Notes under the pieces: model-generated
What the model saw: only the letters and a program-made list of their open reading frames with translations
Told to the model about the DNA's origin: nothing
Database searches by the model: none
Shown: positions 1 to 6,401 of the stretch, one piece after another
Position numbering within the stretch: the first letter of the stretch is position 1
Layout of the letters: each line of letters starts with the position of its first letter
Position numbers and translations under genes: made by a program
Assembly (NCBI GenBank): GCA_900769355.1
Contig: CAAGGG010000074.1
Span: 1 to 20,691 of the forward strand
Origin: Candidatus Gastranaerophilales bacterium
GTDB taxonomy: Bacteria > Cyanobacteriota > Vampirovibrionia > Gastranaerophilales > Gastranaerophilaceae
Direction: 5' to 3'
DNA: 20,691 nt

Positions 1-267
1 GAAACAGAAGTTGAAATGGGTAAAGAAGATCTTCAAAAGAAACCTGAACAAATCAGAGCTAAAATCGTTGAAGGTCGTGTAAACAAACTTATGTCACACA
101 GAGTTCTTCTTGAACAACCATTCATCAAAAATCCTGACGTAACTGTTGGACAATTGATTGAAGGTAAATTGAACGTTAAAGCTTTCACAAGATATATGCT
201 TGGTGAAGGGCTTGAAAAACGTCAAGAAAACTTCGCTGACGAAGTTATGAGCCAAGTAAAAGGTTAA
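1..267 (+). CDS. tsf: Elongation factor Ts, C-terminal part (5' end outside window)
   Basis: Translation elongation factor Ts recharges EF-Tu by exchanging GDP for GTP in the cytoplasm. Only the last 88 residues are present, and the reading frame is open from base 1. The segment matches the end of the EF-Ts core and its C-terminal module: a KIVEGRVNK stretch, then LLEQPFIKNPDVTVGQL, then a YMLGEGLEKR segment and FADEV near the end. These are family hallmarks in this order and spacing. The gene ends with TAA, and 23 bases later the first of three hairpin repeats begins, ending in a T-run that may terminate the transcript. In most bacteria tsf follows rpsB, which would lie to the left of the window. 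Identification is firm; the start cannot be judged. Confidence 0.95.
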   Translation, partial: ETEVEMGKEDLQKKPEQIRAKIVEGRVNKLMSHRVLLEQPFIKNPDVTVGQLIEGKLNVKAFTRYMLGEGLEKRQENFADEVMSQVKG

Positions 268-290
268 TTTGCCCTCTGCGGAAATTTTTG

Positions 291-349
291 AAAAAAGCGC
301 TATTTACAGAAATTGGTACTATTTTAGTAGTTTTGTAAGTGGCGCTTTT
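291..349 (+). repeat. Hairpin repeat, copy 1 (possible tsf terminator)
   Basis: The outer arms AAAAGCGCTATTTAC (5') and GTAAGTGGCGCTTTT (3') pair over 15 positions, with two G-U pairs on the plus-strand RNA. A small inner TACT/AGTA stem closes around ATTTT. The 3' arm ends in TTTT and the element lies just after the tsf stop, so it could act as a terminator. It is followed by CATATTCATGTTT, which also follows copy 2 in a similar form. Confidence 0.7.
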
Positions 350-404
350 GCATATTCATGTTTAGGGCTTTTGACGAAGTCCCTCTCCCATTGGAGCAGT
401 TTAT

Positions 405-466
405 AAAAAAGGCGCTGTTTACAGATATTAGTTTTCTATTTTACTAATCTTGTAGATAGCGCTTTT
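405..466 (+). repeat. Hairpin repeat, copy 2
   Basis: The arms AAAAGGCGCTGTTTAC and GTAGATAGCGCTTTT pair completely apart from one bulged G. The inner stem ATTAGT/ACTAAT is 6 bp. The sequence differs from copy 1 at several stem positions but keeps pairing. It is followed by CTATATTCATGTTT, as after copy 1. Confidence 0.7.
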
Positions 467-559
467 CTATATTCATGTTTTTTGTGTAGCCGCTCCACCC
501 GCCCTTGGGTTATTGGTGAAATTTTAAATAATCACCTCACCCACTGGAACAATTTTTAG

Positions 560-618
560 TAAAGGCGCTATTTGCATATATTAGTTTTATTTTACTAATC
601 TTGCAAGTAGTGCTTTTT
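560..618 (+). repeat. Hairpin repeat, copy 3
   Basis: The arms AAAGGCGCTATTTGCA and TGCAAGTAGTGCTTT pair with one bulged G and G-U wobbles. The inner stem ATTAGT/ACTAAT matches copy 2. An A-T pair of copies 1 and 2 (TTTAC with GTA) is replaced here by a G-C pair (TTTGC with GCA), a compensatory change. Confidence 0.7.
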
Positions 619-652
619 ATTTCGAAATATAAAAGAAGATGCAATGAAAAGC

Positions 653-677
653 TTCTCTCCCTCTATTAGGGAGAGAA
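653..677. repeat. Perfect hairpin, CTCTCCC family
   Basis: TTCTCTCCCT, loop CTATT, AGGGAGAGAA: a perfect 10-bp stem with a 5-base loop. It resembles degenerate stretches at 380-403, 534-556 and 2520-2538, all built on CTCTCCC...GGGAG. No T-run follows, so a terminator role is not obvious. Confidence 0.6.
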
Positions 678-842
678 AGAGAGTGGGTAGACGATATTTA
701 ATCATTCTAAAAGCTTAGGTGCTACGCACGTAGCTCTTTGTGACAACATTTATTCATTCCTCATATATTGGTAAAAAGTATTTGAGCGAGGAACGAGCAT
801 ATAATATTCTTGCTATTCAGAATCTATTTGAAACTCCAAAAT

Positions 843-1298
843 TTACCAAGGATAATCATCGCTAATTTCCCACCCATCTCGTATAATTTTAGCAGCACAG
901 CAAGAGCCAGAGTTTTTGCAATTTTGATTTATGTCATCTGTTTCATCATTACTGCAAATGGGTTTTACAACACCTTTTTCAAAATTAATATCAAATTTAA
1001 ATACATCTTTTCCGTAAGTATTCGGAGGTTTTATTCCATTAATATCAACTATTACAGATGCTGCTCTTAAATCTCTGCAGTCTTCCGGTAAACTGACAAG
1101 TGTCAAACCGCCAAGCCCTGCAGCTGCAAGAGTATCGCCACTCTTTATCATGTTTGGAATGTCGCAAAGTCTACGGGCTGGAGCAACACTGCTTACTACA
1201 GTTCTTTCAACAGGATTGAGCTCATTGTTTTTGTTTTCGTTACGACGTGGCGGGTAATTTGGATTATGAGCAGATATAGACACATTATCAATAGACAT
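843..1298 (-). CDS. Small protein with pilin-like C-terminus, lacking the pilin helix
   Basis: This 151-aa protein is of unknown function. Residues 85-102 carry DINGIKPPNTYGKDVFKF. It lines up with residues 160-178 of the pilin-like protein near the right end of the window (DTNGPYKKPNRYGFDIFEF); the shared pattern is D-x-N-G...P-N-x-Y-G-x-D-x-F-x-F. Like that protein it has paired cysteines near the end and a tryptophan-terminated tail (DDYPW against DNLPW). The N-terminal half is different: polar and asparagine/arginine-rich (about 11-35), then a short apolar stretch AAAGLGGLTLVSLPED (58-73). It has no prepilin cleavage site and no long N-terminal helix. The ATG is preceded by AAGGTAG, an acceptable ribosome binding site. 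It could be a domain-swapped pilin relative, a decayed pilin fused to another start, or a soluble partner of the pilus system. The gene is probably real; its role is open. Confidence 0.65.
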   Translation of the reverse strand: MSIDNVSISAHNPNYPPRRNENKNNELNPVERTVVSSVAPARRLCDIPNMIKSGDTLAAAGLGGLTLVSLPEDCRDLRAASVIVDINGIKPPNTYGKDVFKFDINFEKGVVKPICSNDETDDINQNCKNSGSCCAAKIIRDGWEISDDYPW

Positions 1299-1352
1299 AG
1301 CACTACCTTACTCATATATAAAGTAATTTTCACACTAAAAATTGCCTAATTG

Positions 1353-2436
1353 TTAAGCTTGTCTTAAATAAGCTTCAACAAAGCCGTCCAAATCGCCGTC
1401 CATAACCGCATCTACATTCCCTACTTCAAAGCCTGTTCTGTGATCTTTTACCATTTTGTACGGGTGAAAAACGTACGAGCGAATTTGTGAACCAAAATTA
1501 ATATCAACATTTTCACCTTTAAGTTCGGCTAACTTCTTTTCGTGCTCAGCTTGTTTTATCGCCAAAAGTTTTGATGCTAGAATTTGCATCGCATTTTCTT
1601 TGTTTTGAAGTTGAGAGCGTTCTTGTTGGCATTTTACGACAATTCCTGTAGGTTTGTGCAAAATGCGGACTGCAGTTTCTACTTTGTTTACATTCTGTCC
1701 GCCGGCTCCACCAGAGCGCATAGTGTCGATTTCGAGATCTTCCGGAGGAATCGTGATTGTTTTTTCAAAATCTTCAATAATCGGAGAAACTTCTACAGAG
1801 GCAAAACTTGTTTGACGTTTCCCATTTGCGTTGAAAGGGGAAATCCTAACAAGTCTGTGTACGCCCTTTTCGGCTTTTGAATAGCCATAAGCGTATTTGC
1901 CACAAATTTTTATGGTTGCAGACTTAATTCCAGCTTCATCTCCGTCGAGTTTGTCGAGTAAATCCACTTTCCAATCATGGCTTTCAGCCCATCTTATGTA
2001 CATGCGGAGCATCAAACTAGCCCAGTCTTGCGCGTCAGTTCCGCCGGCTCCTGCGTTTATTGTTAAGATCGCATCTGCTTCGTCGTATTCTCCGCTGAGC
2101 ATTTGTTTTACTTCAAATTTGTCTATTTCTCGTTCCATATCCGAAAGTTGCGATGCGGTTTCGTTTATAAGGTCTTCATCTCCGATTTCGAAAGCTGTTT
2201 CAATGTCATCAATAACGCTTTGCCATTTGTCAAGAAAGGCAAGATTATCTTTAATATCGCGAATTTGAGTCCCTAGTTCAGATGCTTTTTTCTGATTTGA
2301 CCAAATTTCAGGAGACTGCATTTCATCTTCAAGGTTTGCAAGTTCTGATTTTAATTTATTTGTGTCAAAGACACTCCTTTATTTTGTCAAATCTAACTTT
2401 TAATGTGTTAAGTTGTTGTTTAATTTCTGTATTCAT
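1353..2436 (-). CDS. prfB: Peptide chain release factor 2, with programmed +1 frameshift
   Basis: RF2 ends translation at UGA and UAA by triggering peptide release on the ribosome. The product is about 360 aa, the usual family length. An ATG at 2436 opens a 23-codon frame that ends at an in-frame TGA (2367-2365). Just before it are AAGGAG (2379-2374), TGT, then CTT TGA C, the classical RF2 autoregulatory site. A +1 shift at CTT skips one T and continues in the frame that runs to 1353. The product carries the stop-codon-reading tripeptide SPF (about residues 199-201) and the catalytic GGQ (about 245-247). A caller ignoring the shift would start at the internal ATG at 2321 and lose the first 38 residues. 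No clear ribosome binding site precedes the ATG at 2436. Low RF2 favours the shift, so the site is a feedback loop. Confidence 0.97.
2365..2379 (-). promoter_or_regulatory. prfB: prfB programmed +1 frameshift site
   Basis: Read on the minus strand: AAGGAG, three bases (TGT), CTT, TGA, then C. The internal Shine-Dalgarno-like element sits at the canonical short distance from the slippery CTT, and the UGA is in the weak UGAC context known for RF2 genes. Confidence 0.95.
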
Positions 2437-2519
2437 AAAAACAGTTTATCATAAAAATAATATTGATATCTTTCGAAGAGGCATGGAGGCGAAGATGCAA
2501 AGTCTGTTACAGAAATTTG

Positions 2520-2538
2520 CTCTCCCCGTTGGGGCGAG
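2520..2538. repeat. GC-rich imperfect palindrome
   Basis: CTC-T-CCCC, loop GTT, GGGG-C-GAG: a GC-rich hairpin with one T/C mismatch in an otherwise AT-rich gap between prfB and the sigma factor gene. It resembles the CTCTCCC-type elements downstream of tsf. Its function is unknown. Confidence 0.5.
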
Positions 2539-2667
2539 GGGGATTTTACCAAAGCGATTCAAAAATTTTATTCCAATAAATCGCAAAATAATATGCACAG
2601 TCGGCTATACTATATAGAATGAGCATTTTCTGTCAAAAATTCTTTACTATATATGTAAGGAGAAACT

Positions 2668-3261
2668 ATGTCAGGGACTCGTTTGCTGTATAAAAAAATG
2701 TCGTTGGAAGAACTCGTGGTTCTCTCTCAGCAGGACGATTTAAAGGCACTTGAAGAACTTATTCGTCGAGTGCAGAAAAATGTGTTTGCAAGTTTTTCCT
2801 ATCTTAGTCAAAAAGATGAAAATGTTTCTGATTTAACCCAAGAGGCTCTTTTGCGTGTTGCAAAAAATATTTGTTCTCTAAAAAATCCAAAATTATTTAA
2901 AAGTTGGCTTAACCAAATTGTTACTAACCTTTTTTATGACGAGCTCCGAAAAACTCAAAGACGCCCTGACACTGTGTCGCTTGATGAGGAAACAAATGAG
3001 GCTCCACCAATAAAATTTCAGCTTTTGGATAAAAAGTGCAAACCACATGAAAAATGTATCTCCTCAGAACTTGAAAAATTAATCAGGTCTGCGATTATCG
3101 CATTGCCAGAACAATTTAGAGTAGTGATCGTTTTGAGAGAATTGCAAGGTTTGAGTTATGAAGAAATTGCAGCGGCAACTCATTCGAGCATAGGTACGGT
3201 AAAATCAAGAATTGCACGTGCCAGAGGGAAATTACAGGAAGATTTAAAAGCTTATATATAA
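2668..3261 (+). CDS. ECF-type (group 4) RNA polymerase sigma factor
   Basis: An alternative sigma factor of 197 aa that would direct RNA polymerase to a small stress or envelope regulon. Region 2 spans about residues 26-97; the DLTQEALLRV and FKSWLNQIVTNLFYDELRK stretches are the polymerase-binding and -10-reading parts. Region 4 spans about 133-190, with the LPEQFRVVIVLRELQGLSYEEIA helix and the helix-turn-helix ending IGTVKSRIARARGKL that reads the -35. There is no region 1 or 3, as expected for this group. The ATG has a strong AAGGAG five bases upstream. The next gene, nine bases on, encodes a zinc-finger membrane anti-sigma factor, so the pair is almost certainly cotranscribed and the sigma factor held at the membrane until a signal arrives. 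The signal and regulon cannot be read here. Confidence 0.93.
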   Translation: MSGTRLLYKKMSLEELVVLSQQDDLKALEELIRRVQKNVFASFSYLSQKDENVSDLTQEALLRVAKNICSLKNPKLFKSWLNQIVTNLFYDELRKTQRRPDTVSLDEETNEAPPIKFQLLDKKCKPHEKCISSELEKLIRSAIIALPEQFRVVIVLRELQGLSYEEIAAATHSSIGTVKSRIARARGKLQEDLKAYI

Positions 3262-3270
3262 GGAGAAATT

Positions 3271-3807
3271 ATGCAACATCAACTATCTTGTGAACAAGTA
3301 ACTGCGCTCTTGACATTTTATGCAGAAGGCACGCTTAGCCACAAATTGGCAAAGTATGTTGAAGAACACTTACAAAATTGTCCGGAATGTTCTGAAAAAT
3401 TTGCAAAATTGAAAAATTTAGTCAATAAATTTTCTGGAGTTGTCGAACCGGAGCCTGAAACTAATTACAACACTTCGCAGTACGAGGATTTTAAGTCAAA
3501 TTTGTCTGCTTACATTGATAACGAGCTGGATTTTGAAGATAATATTAAAATTAAGAAAATCGTTATCTCAAATCCTCTTGCACGACAAGATTTGGAAAAT
3601 ACTTATTCCTTTAAACGTATGCTTCACGGGGCATTTGAGCGTACTAAAAATGATATGAAAACAGATTACTCAAAAACGACTGTTCATAAAATCCGTTCAG
3701 AAAGCGATACTCAATTTATCCAAGAACGATTTTTTCAGCTTACGGCTGTGTTTTTGGTAATGATTTTTTGCATATTGAGTGGAATAATTGCGTTTCTATA
3801 TCTTTAG
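3271..3807 (+). CDS. Zinc-finger (ZAS-type) transmembrane anti-sigma factor
   Basis: A 178-aa inhibitor of the sigma factor encoded just upstream. The N-terminal domain carries the anti-sigma zinc signature: C7, then H33-x3-C37-x2-C40. A second segment (about 71-123, from YEDFKSNLSAYIDNELDFED) resembles the start of another such domain but has no cysteines, as if a duplicate had lost its metal site. One hydrophobic helix at about 155-178 anchors the C-terminus in the membrane, with essentially nothing beyond it, so sensing must rely on partners or on the membrane segment. A GGAG motif lies just before the ATG, nine bases after the sigma stop. Its last 12 bases overlap the end of the convergent gene on the minus strand. 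Identification is secure from motif and pairing; the signal is unknown. Confidence 0.9.
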   Translation: MQHQLSCEQVTALLTFYAEGTLSHKLAKYVEEHLQNCPECSEKFAKLKNLVNKFSGVVEPEPETNYNTSQYEDFKSNLSAYIDNELDFEDNIKIKKIVISNPLARQDLENTYSFKRMLHGAFERTKNDMKTDYSKTTVHKIRSESDTQFIQERFFQLTAVFLVMIFCILSGIIAFLYL

Positions 3808-4428
3808 AGAGCCTGATGAAAATCTCGTTGCAGAGTGGCTAATGAATGCGTCCATTGAAGTTCTTTGTGTTGCCGGAGCTTGTGTTGGATTTTTACTGTT
3901 CATTTTTGCAATTGCATATTTTTGTTCGTGTGCTGCAAATCTGTTTCTAAAAATTGGTGTGACATAGTTGCAGGAAATAATTGAGCCGACTGTACTTGCA
4001 AGAACATCAACACCGTTTTTGAATGGTTTGTATTCGCCTTTTATGTCTTTGAAGTTTTCAAGTTTTTCGATGTTGAAGTTTAATTTCCCAACTTTTTCTG
4101 CAACTCCTTGTTTTTCAAGGAAGTTTTTTATCGGTTTGGTTGAAATTTTTCCGCTTGAAACAAGTTTAGATGCCAAGTTTTTAAAAGAACTTGTGATTAC
4201 GTAGAAAGAGACAATGTTTATGAACGCATCGGCAATTTCTTGTGGAATAAGGAAAGATTTTTGTTCCGGCGAAATTTTATCGTTTACAACAACTGCGCTA
4301 ACTTGAGCCATTGAAGATAAAATCCAGCCCAAAGCTCCGGTGTGAACTAACATTGTTCCGGGGTTTTCACCATATTTTTTGAATATATATGTTTTGAATG
4401 TTGAAAATAATTCTGTAGGGGATTTCAT
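3796..4428 (-). CDS. Unrecognised membrane protein, second gene of a coupled pair
   Basis: I do not recognise this 210-aa protein. It has two or three apolar stretches (about 25-48, 66-83 and 139-160) separated by lysine-rich loops, and a polar serine/threonine-rich tail, so it is probably an integral membrane protein. Its ATG overlaps the stop of the upstream gene as ATGA, which implies translational coupling, and a GGAGG lies ten bases before the start. Its stop overlaps the end of the anti-sigma gene on the other strand by 12 bases. The neighbour upstream (4425-4997) is similar in size and layout, so the two may act as partners. No catalytic motif is visible. Confidence 0.75.
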   Translation of the reverse strand: MKSPTELFSTFKTYIFKKYGENPGTMLVHTGALGWILSSMAQVSAVVVNDKISPEQKSFLIPQEIADAFINIVSFYVITSSFKNLASKLVSSGKISTKPIKNFLEKQGVAEKVGKLNFNIEKLENFKDIKGEYKPFKNGVDVLASTVGSIISCNYVTPIFRNRFAAHEQKYAIAKMNSKNPTQAPATQRTSMDAFISHSATRFSSGSLKI

Positions 4429-4997
4429 GATTTTCTATCCTCCCCTAGTTTTACAAAAGTATTTGTCAAAAATTTGGTTAGTGGAGCATCAATCAAGAAG
4501 TTAGTAAATAGCATTACAAAGAGTGCAACGATTGTGCCTATTGCATTTCTGTATTGAGAAAATGCCTCTGTCAGGTTATTGAGAATTCCGTCAGGTGTAA
4601 GAACTGACTTCCATTTTGAAGCACCTTTTTTAGGAATCTGAGATAATGCTTCAATTCCTTTTATACAACCTTTTCTAATAATATAGCCTGTAAATGTTCC
4701 GGCGACGATTTTGGCGATGGTTCTTGCAACGGAAACTTTTCTGGTTTTTTCGTCAACGTTTTTGTTTTTTGCATCAATAAACGGTTGTGACATCAAAGCA
4801 GAAGCACCCAAAATCAACCTTTGTTCTGCAGAGGAAATTTTTTCTCCGGCTTTTTTGATGCCATTTGTAAGTTTTTCTTCCTTACAAGTCACATTCGGCA
4901 ACAAATCCAAAGCTCTTTGTTGCGCTTTCTGTAAAAAGCTTGAAGAACCTGTATATGACGGGGTATATGCAGTTGTATCTAAACCAGAAATTTTCAT
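4425..4997 (-). CDS. Unrecognised membrane protein, first gene of a coupled pair
   Basis: I do not recognise this 190-aa protein. Its N-terminus is polar and serine/threonine/tyrosine-rich. Apolar stretches lie at about 61-75, 93-107 and especially 151-171 (AIGTIVALFVMLFTNFLI), which should span the membrane. The ATG at 4997 is chosen because GGGTGA lies a few bases upstream; an in-frame TTG at 5009 is a weaker alternative. It shares an ATGA overlap with the next gene. A possible promoter with an extended -10 lies about 45 bases upstream. Two adjacent membrane proteins of unknown role fit a lineage-specific family; nothing links them directly to glgC. Confidence 0.72.
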   Translation of the reverse strand: MKISGLDTTAYTPSYTGSSSFLQKAQQRALDLLPNVTCKEEKLTNGIKKAGEKISSAEQRLILGASALMSQPFIDAKNKNVDEKTRKVSVARTIAKIVAGTFTGYIIRKGCIKGIEALSQIPKKGASKWKSVLTPDGILNNLTEAFSQYRNAIGTIVALFVMLFTNFLIDAPLTKFLTNTFVKLGEDRKS

Positions 4998-5041
4998 CTT
5001 TTCACCCAAAGCTATAAAACCGGTAAAGCGGAAAAATTGCT

Positions 5042-5071
5042 ATAATATCAAGTTTTATTAAGCTTTTCGAA
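5042..5071 (-). promoter_or_regulatory. Putative promoter of the membrane-protein pair
   Basis: On the minus strand, TTCGAA (5071-5066), 18 bases, then TATTAT (5047-5042) preceded by TGA, an extended -10 of the TGn type. The -35 match is weak, so this is a suggestion only. Confidence 0.35.
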
Positions 5072-5083
5072 ATTAAGTAAGAT

Positions 5084-6319
5084 TTATAATTTTGCGCCCT
5101 TTGGTACAACTGTTACGCCGTTTGGAGAAACGTGGAAACCGCGTTTTTCGTCCTCTTCTCGGTTAAAGCCAATTCTTGTGTTTGGAGGAACAATTACATT
5201 TTTATCAATAATTGCTTTTTTAATTTTTGAGTGACGTCCAATTTCGACATTTTCCATCAAAATACTTTCTGAAATTTGTGAAAAACTGTTTACTTTTACT
5301 TTTGGCGACAAAATACACCTCGAAAGCCCTGCACCAGATACGATACAACCTTCTGAAACCATTGAGTTTGTAGCCATACCAACTCTTTCACCTTCTTCCC
5401 AGATGAATTTTGCCGGTGGGTAATTGTAGTTGAAGGTTCTCAAAGGCCAATCTTTTGAATATAAGTTTAATTCCGGATCATAGTCCAACAAGTCCATATT
5501 AGCTTGCCAATAAGCATCAATACTGCCTACGTCCATCCAATAACCACGTTCTGTATCTGTCATTCCCGGGAATGAGTTATCGTTAAAGTTATATACATAA
5601 ATTCGTTTGCCTTCTTCTAGCATCATAGGAATTACGTTTTTGCCAAAGTCGTGACTTGAATTTTCAATTTTTTCATCTTCTTCAAGAGCTTTTAATAGAC
5701 TTGTCTTGTCAAAGATATAGTTTCCCATAGATGCAAGGCACATATTTGGGTTCCCAGGGATTGATTTTGGTTTGTCTTTTGGTTTTTCGACAAAGTTAAT
5801 CAATTTCCAGTCGTCATCAACTTCTATAATTCCGAATTCATGAGCTTCTTCAATTGGAATTGGAATTGCAGAAATTGTCAAATCTGCATTTTTTTCTTTG
5901 TGGTAATCAAGCATTTGAGAAACGTCCATTTTATAAATATGATCGCCCCCAAAAATACAAACATAATCAGGGTCTTCATCTGTGATATGAAAAACGTTTT
6001 GATAAATTGCATCGGCAGTTCCTCGATACCAGTCGGAACCTGTTCTCATCTGAGCAGGAGCCAAGTCTACATATTGGTTTAAAAACGGTGATAAAGCCCA
6101 ACCTCGTGTAATGTGCTTGTTTAAAGAGTCCGATTTATATTGCGTTAATACTTTTATCTTAAAAAATCCTGAGTTAATAAAATTATTCAACACAAAATCA
6201 ATAATTCTGTATCTTCCGCCAAACGGAACAGCCGGTTTTGCTCTATCCTTTGTTAAAGGGTAAAGTCTTTTACCTTCGCCACCTGCTAAAATCATTACCA
6301 ATGCATCATCAATAGACAT
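5084..6319 (-). CDS. glgC: Glucose-1-phosphate adenylyltransferase (ADP-glucose pyrophosphorylase)
   Basis: Makes ADP-glucose from ATP and glucose-1-phosphate, the committed step of bacterial glycogen synthesis, in the cytoplasm. The 411-aa product has the nucleotide-binding GGEGKRLYPLT (13-23) with the following lysine-rich AKPAVPFGG, the DWYRGTADAIYQN block (about 96-108), the GGDHIYKMD metal/substrate block (124-132), then FGIIEVD and VEKPKDKP. A C-terminal hexapeptide-type beta-helix region (from about 310, with the SEGCIVSGA repeats) usually carries allosteric control. The ATG at 6319 is chosen because GGAGG lies six bases upstream; a start 15 bases earlier would put that site inside the gene. 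A fair promoter (TGGACT-17-TATAAT) precedes it with a very short leader. No other glycogen gene is in the window, so it seems to be transcribed alone. Confidence 0.96.
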   Translation of the reverse strand: MSIDDALVMILAGGEGKRLYPLTKDRAKPAVPFGGRYRIIDFVLNNFINSGFFKIKVLTQYKSDSLNKHITRGWALSPFLNQYVDLAPAQMRTGSDWYRGTADAIYQNVFHITDEDPDYVCIFGGDHIYKMDVSQMLDYHKEKNADLTISAIPIPIEEAHEFGIIEVDDDWKLINFVEKPKDKPKSIPGNPNMCLASMGNYIFDKTSLLKALEEDEKIENSSHDFGKNVIPMMLEEGKRIYVYNFNDNSFPGMTDTERGYWMDVGSIDAYWQANMDLLDYDPELNLYSKDWPLRTFNYNYPPAKFIWEEGERVGMATNSMVSEGCIVSGAGLSRCILSPKVKVNSFSQISESILMENVEIGRHSKIKKAIIDKNVIVPPNTRIGFNREEDEKRGFHVSPNGVTVVPKGAKL

Positions 6320-6338
6320 TACGAACCTCCACATGCCA

Positions 6339-6367
6339 ATTATATAACAAGTTTAAAATTAAGTCCA
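6339..6367 (-). promoter_or_regulatory. glgC: Putative glgC promoter
   Basis: On the minus strand, TGGACT (6367-6362), 17 bases, TATAAT (6344-6339). The -10 is consensus, the spacer ideal, and the -35 matches four of six. The transcript would begin near 6332, just upstream of the GGAGG at 6330-6326, giving a leader of about a dozen bases. Confidence 0.5.
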
Positions 6368-6401
6368 GTTCTTTACAAGTCCACTTGGGCTATAAAATAG
6401 T

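Larger units (their letters stand above)
268..842. other. Gene-free stretch with hairpin repeats
   Basis: This 575-bp gap between tsf (plus) and a minus-strand gene has no convincing coding frame. It holds three related hairpins (291-349, 405-466, 560-618), each preceded by a short diverged CCTCtCCC-N-TTGGaGCAg-like stretch (about 380-403 and 534-556 for copies two and three). It also holds a perfect 10-bp stem hairpin (653-677) and a 15-base GC-rich segment (489-503) found again in inverted orientation at 17702-17716. From about 690 to 842 I see only AT-rich DNA and a small palindrome GCTACG-CA-CGTAGC around 720-733. Confidence 0.7.

Noticed and set aside
291..618. Three repeats considered as a small CRISPR array
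   Set aside because: The copies are diverged, 59-62 bases long, unevenly spaced (114 and 155 bases apart) and there are no cas genes; spacers are themselves partly repeated.
810..1070. Open frame on the plus strand
   Set aside because: It lies antisense to the minus-strand gene at 843-1298, has no ribosome site and a composition typical of a shadow frame.
2282..2617. Open frame on the plus strand opposite the prfB start
   Set aside because: It overlaps the prfB leader in antisense and runs through a GC-rich palindrome; no coding features.
2606..2620. TATACT/TAGAAT as promoter of the sigma factor gene
   Set aside because: No -35 box at a fitting distance; AT-rich DNA offers such -10 matches by chance, so it was not listed.
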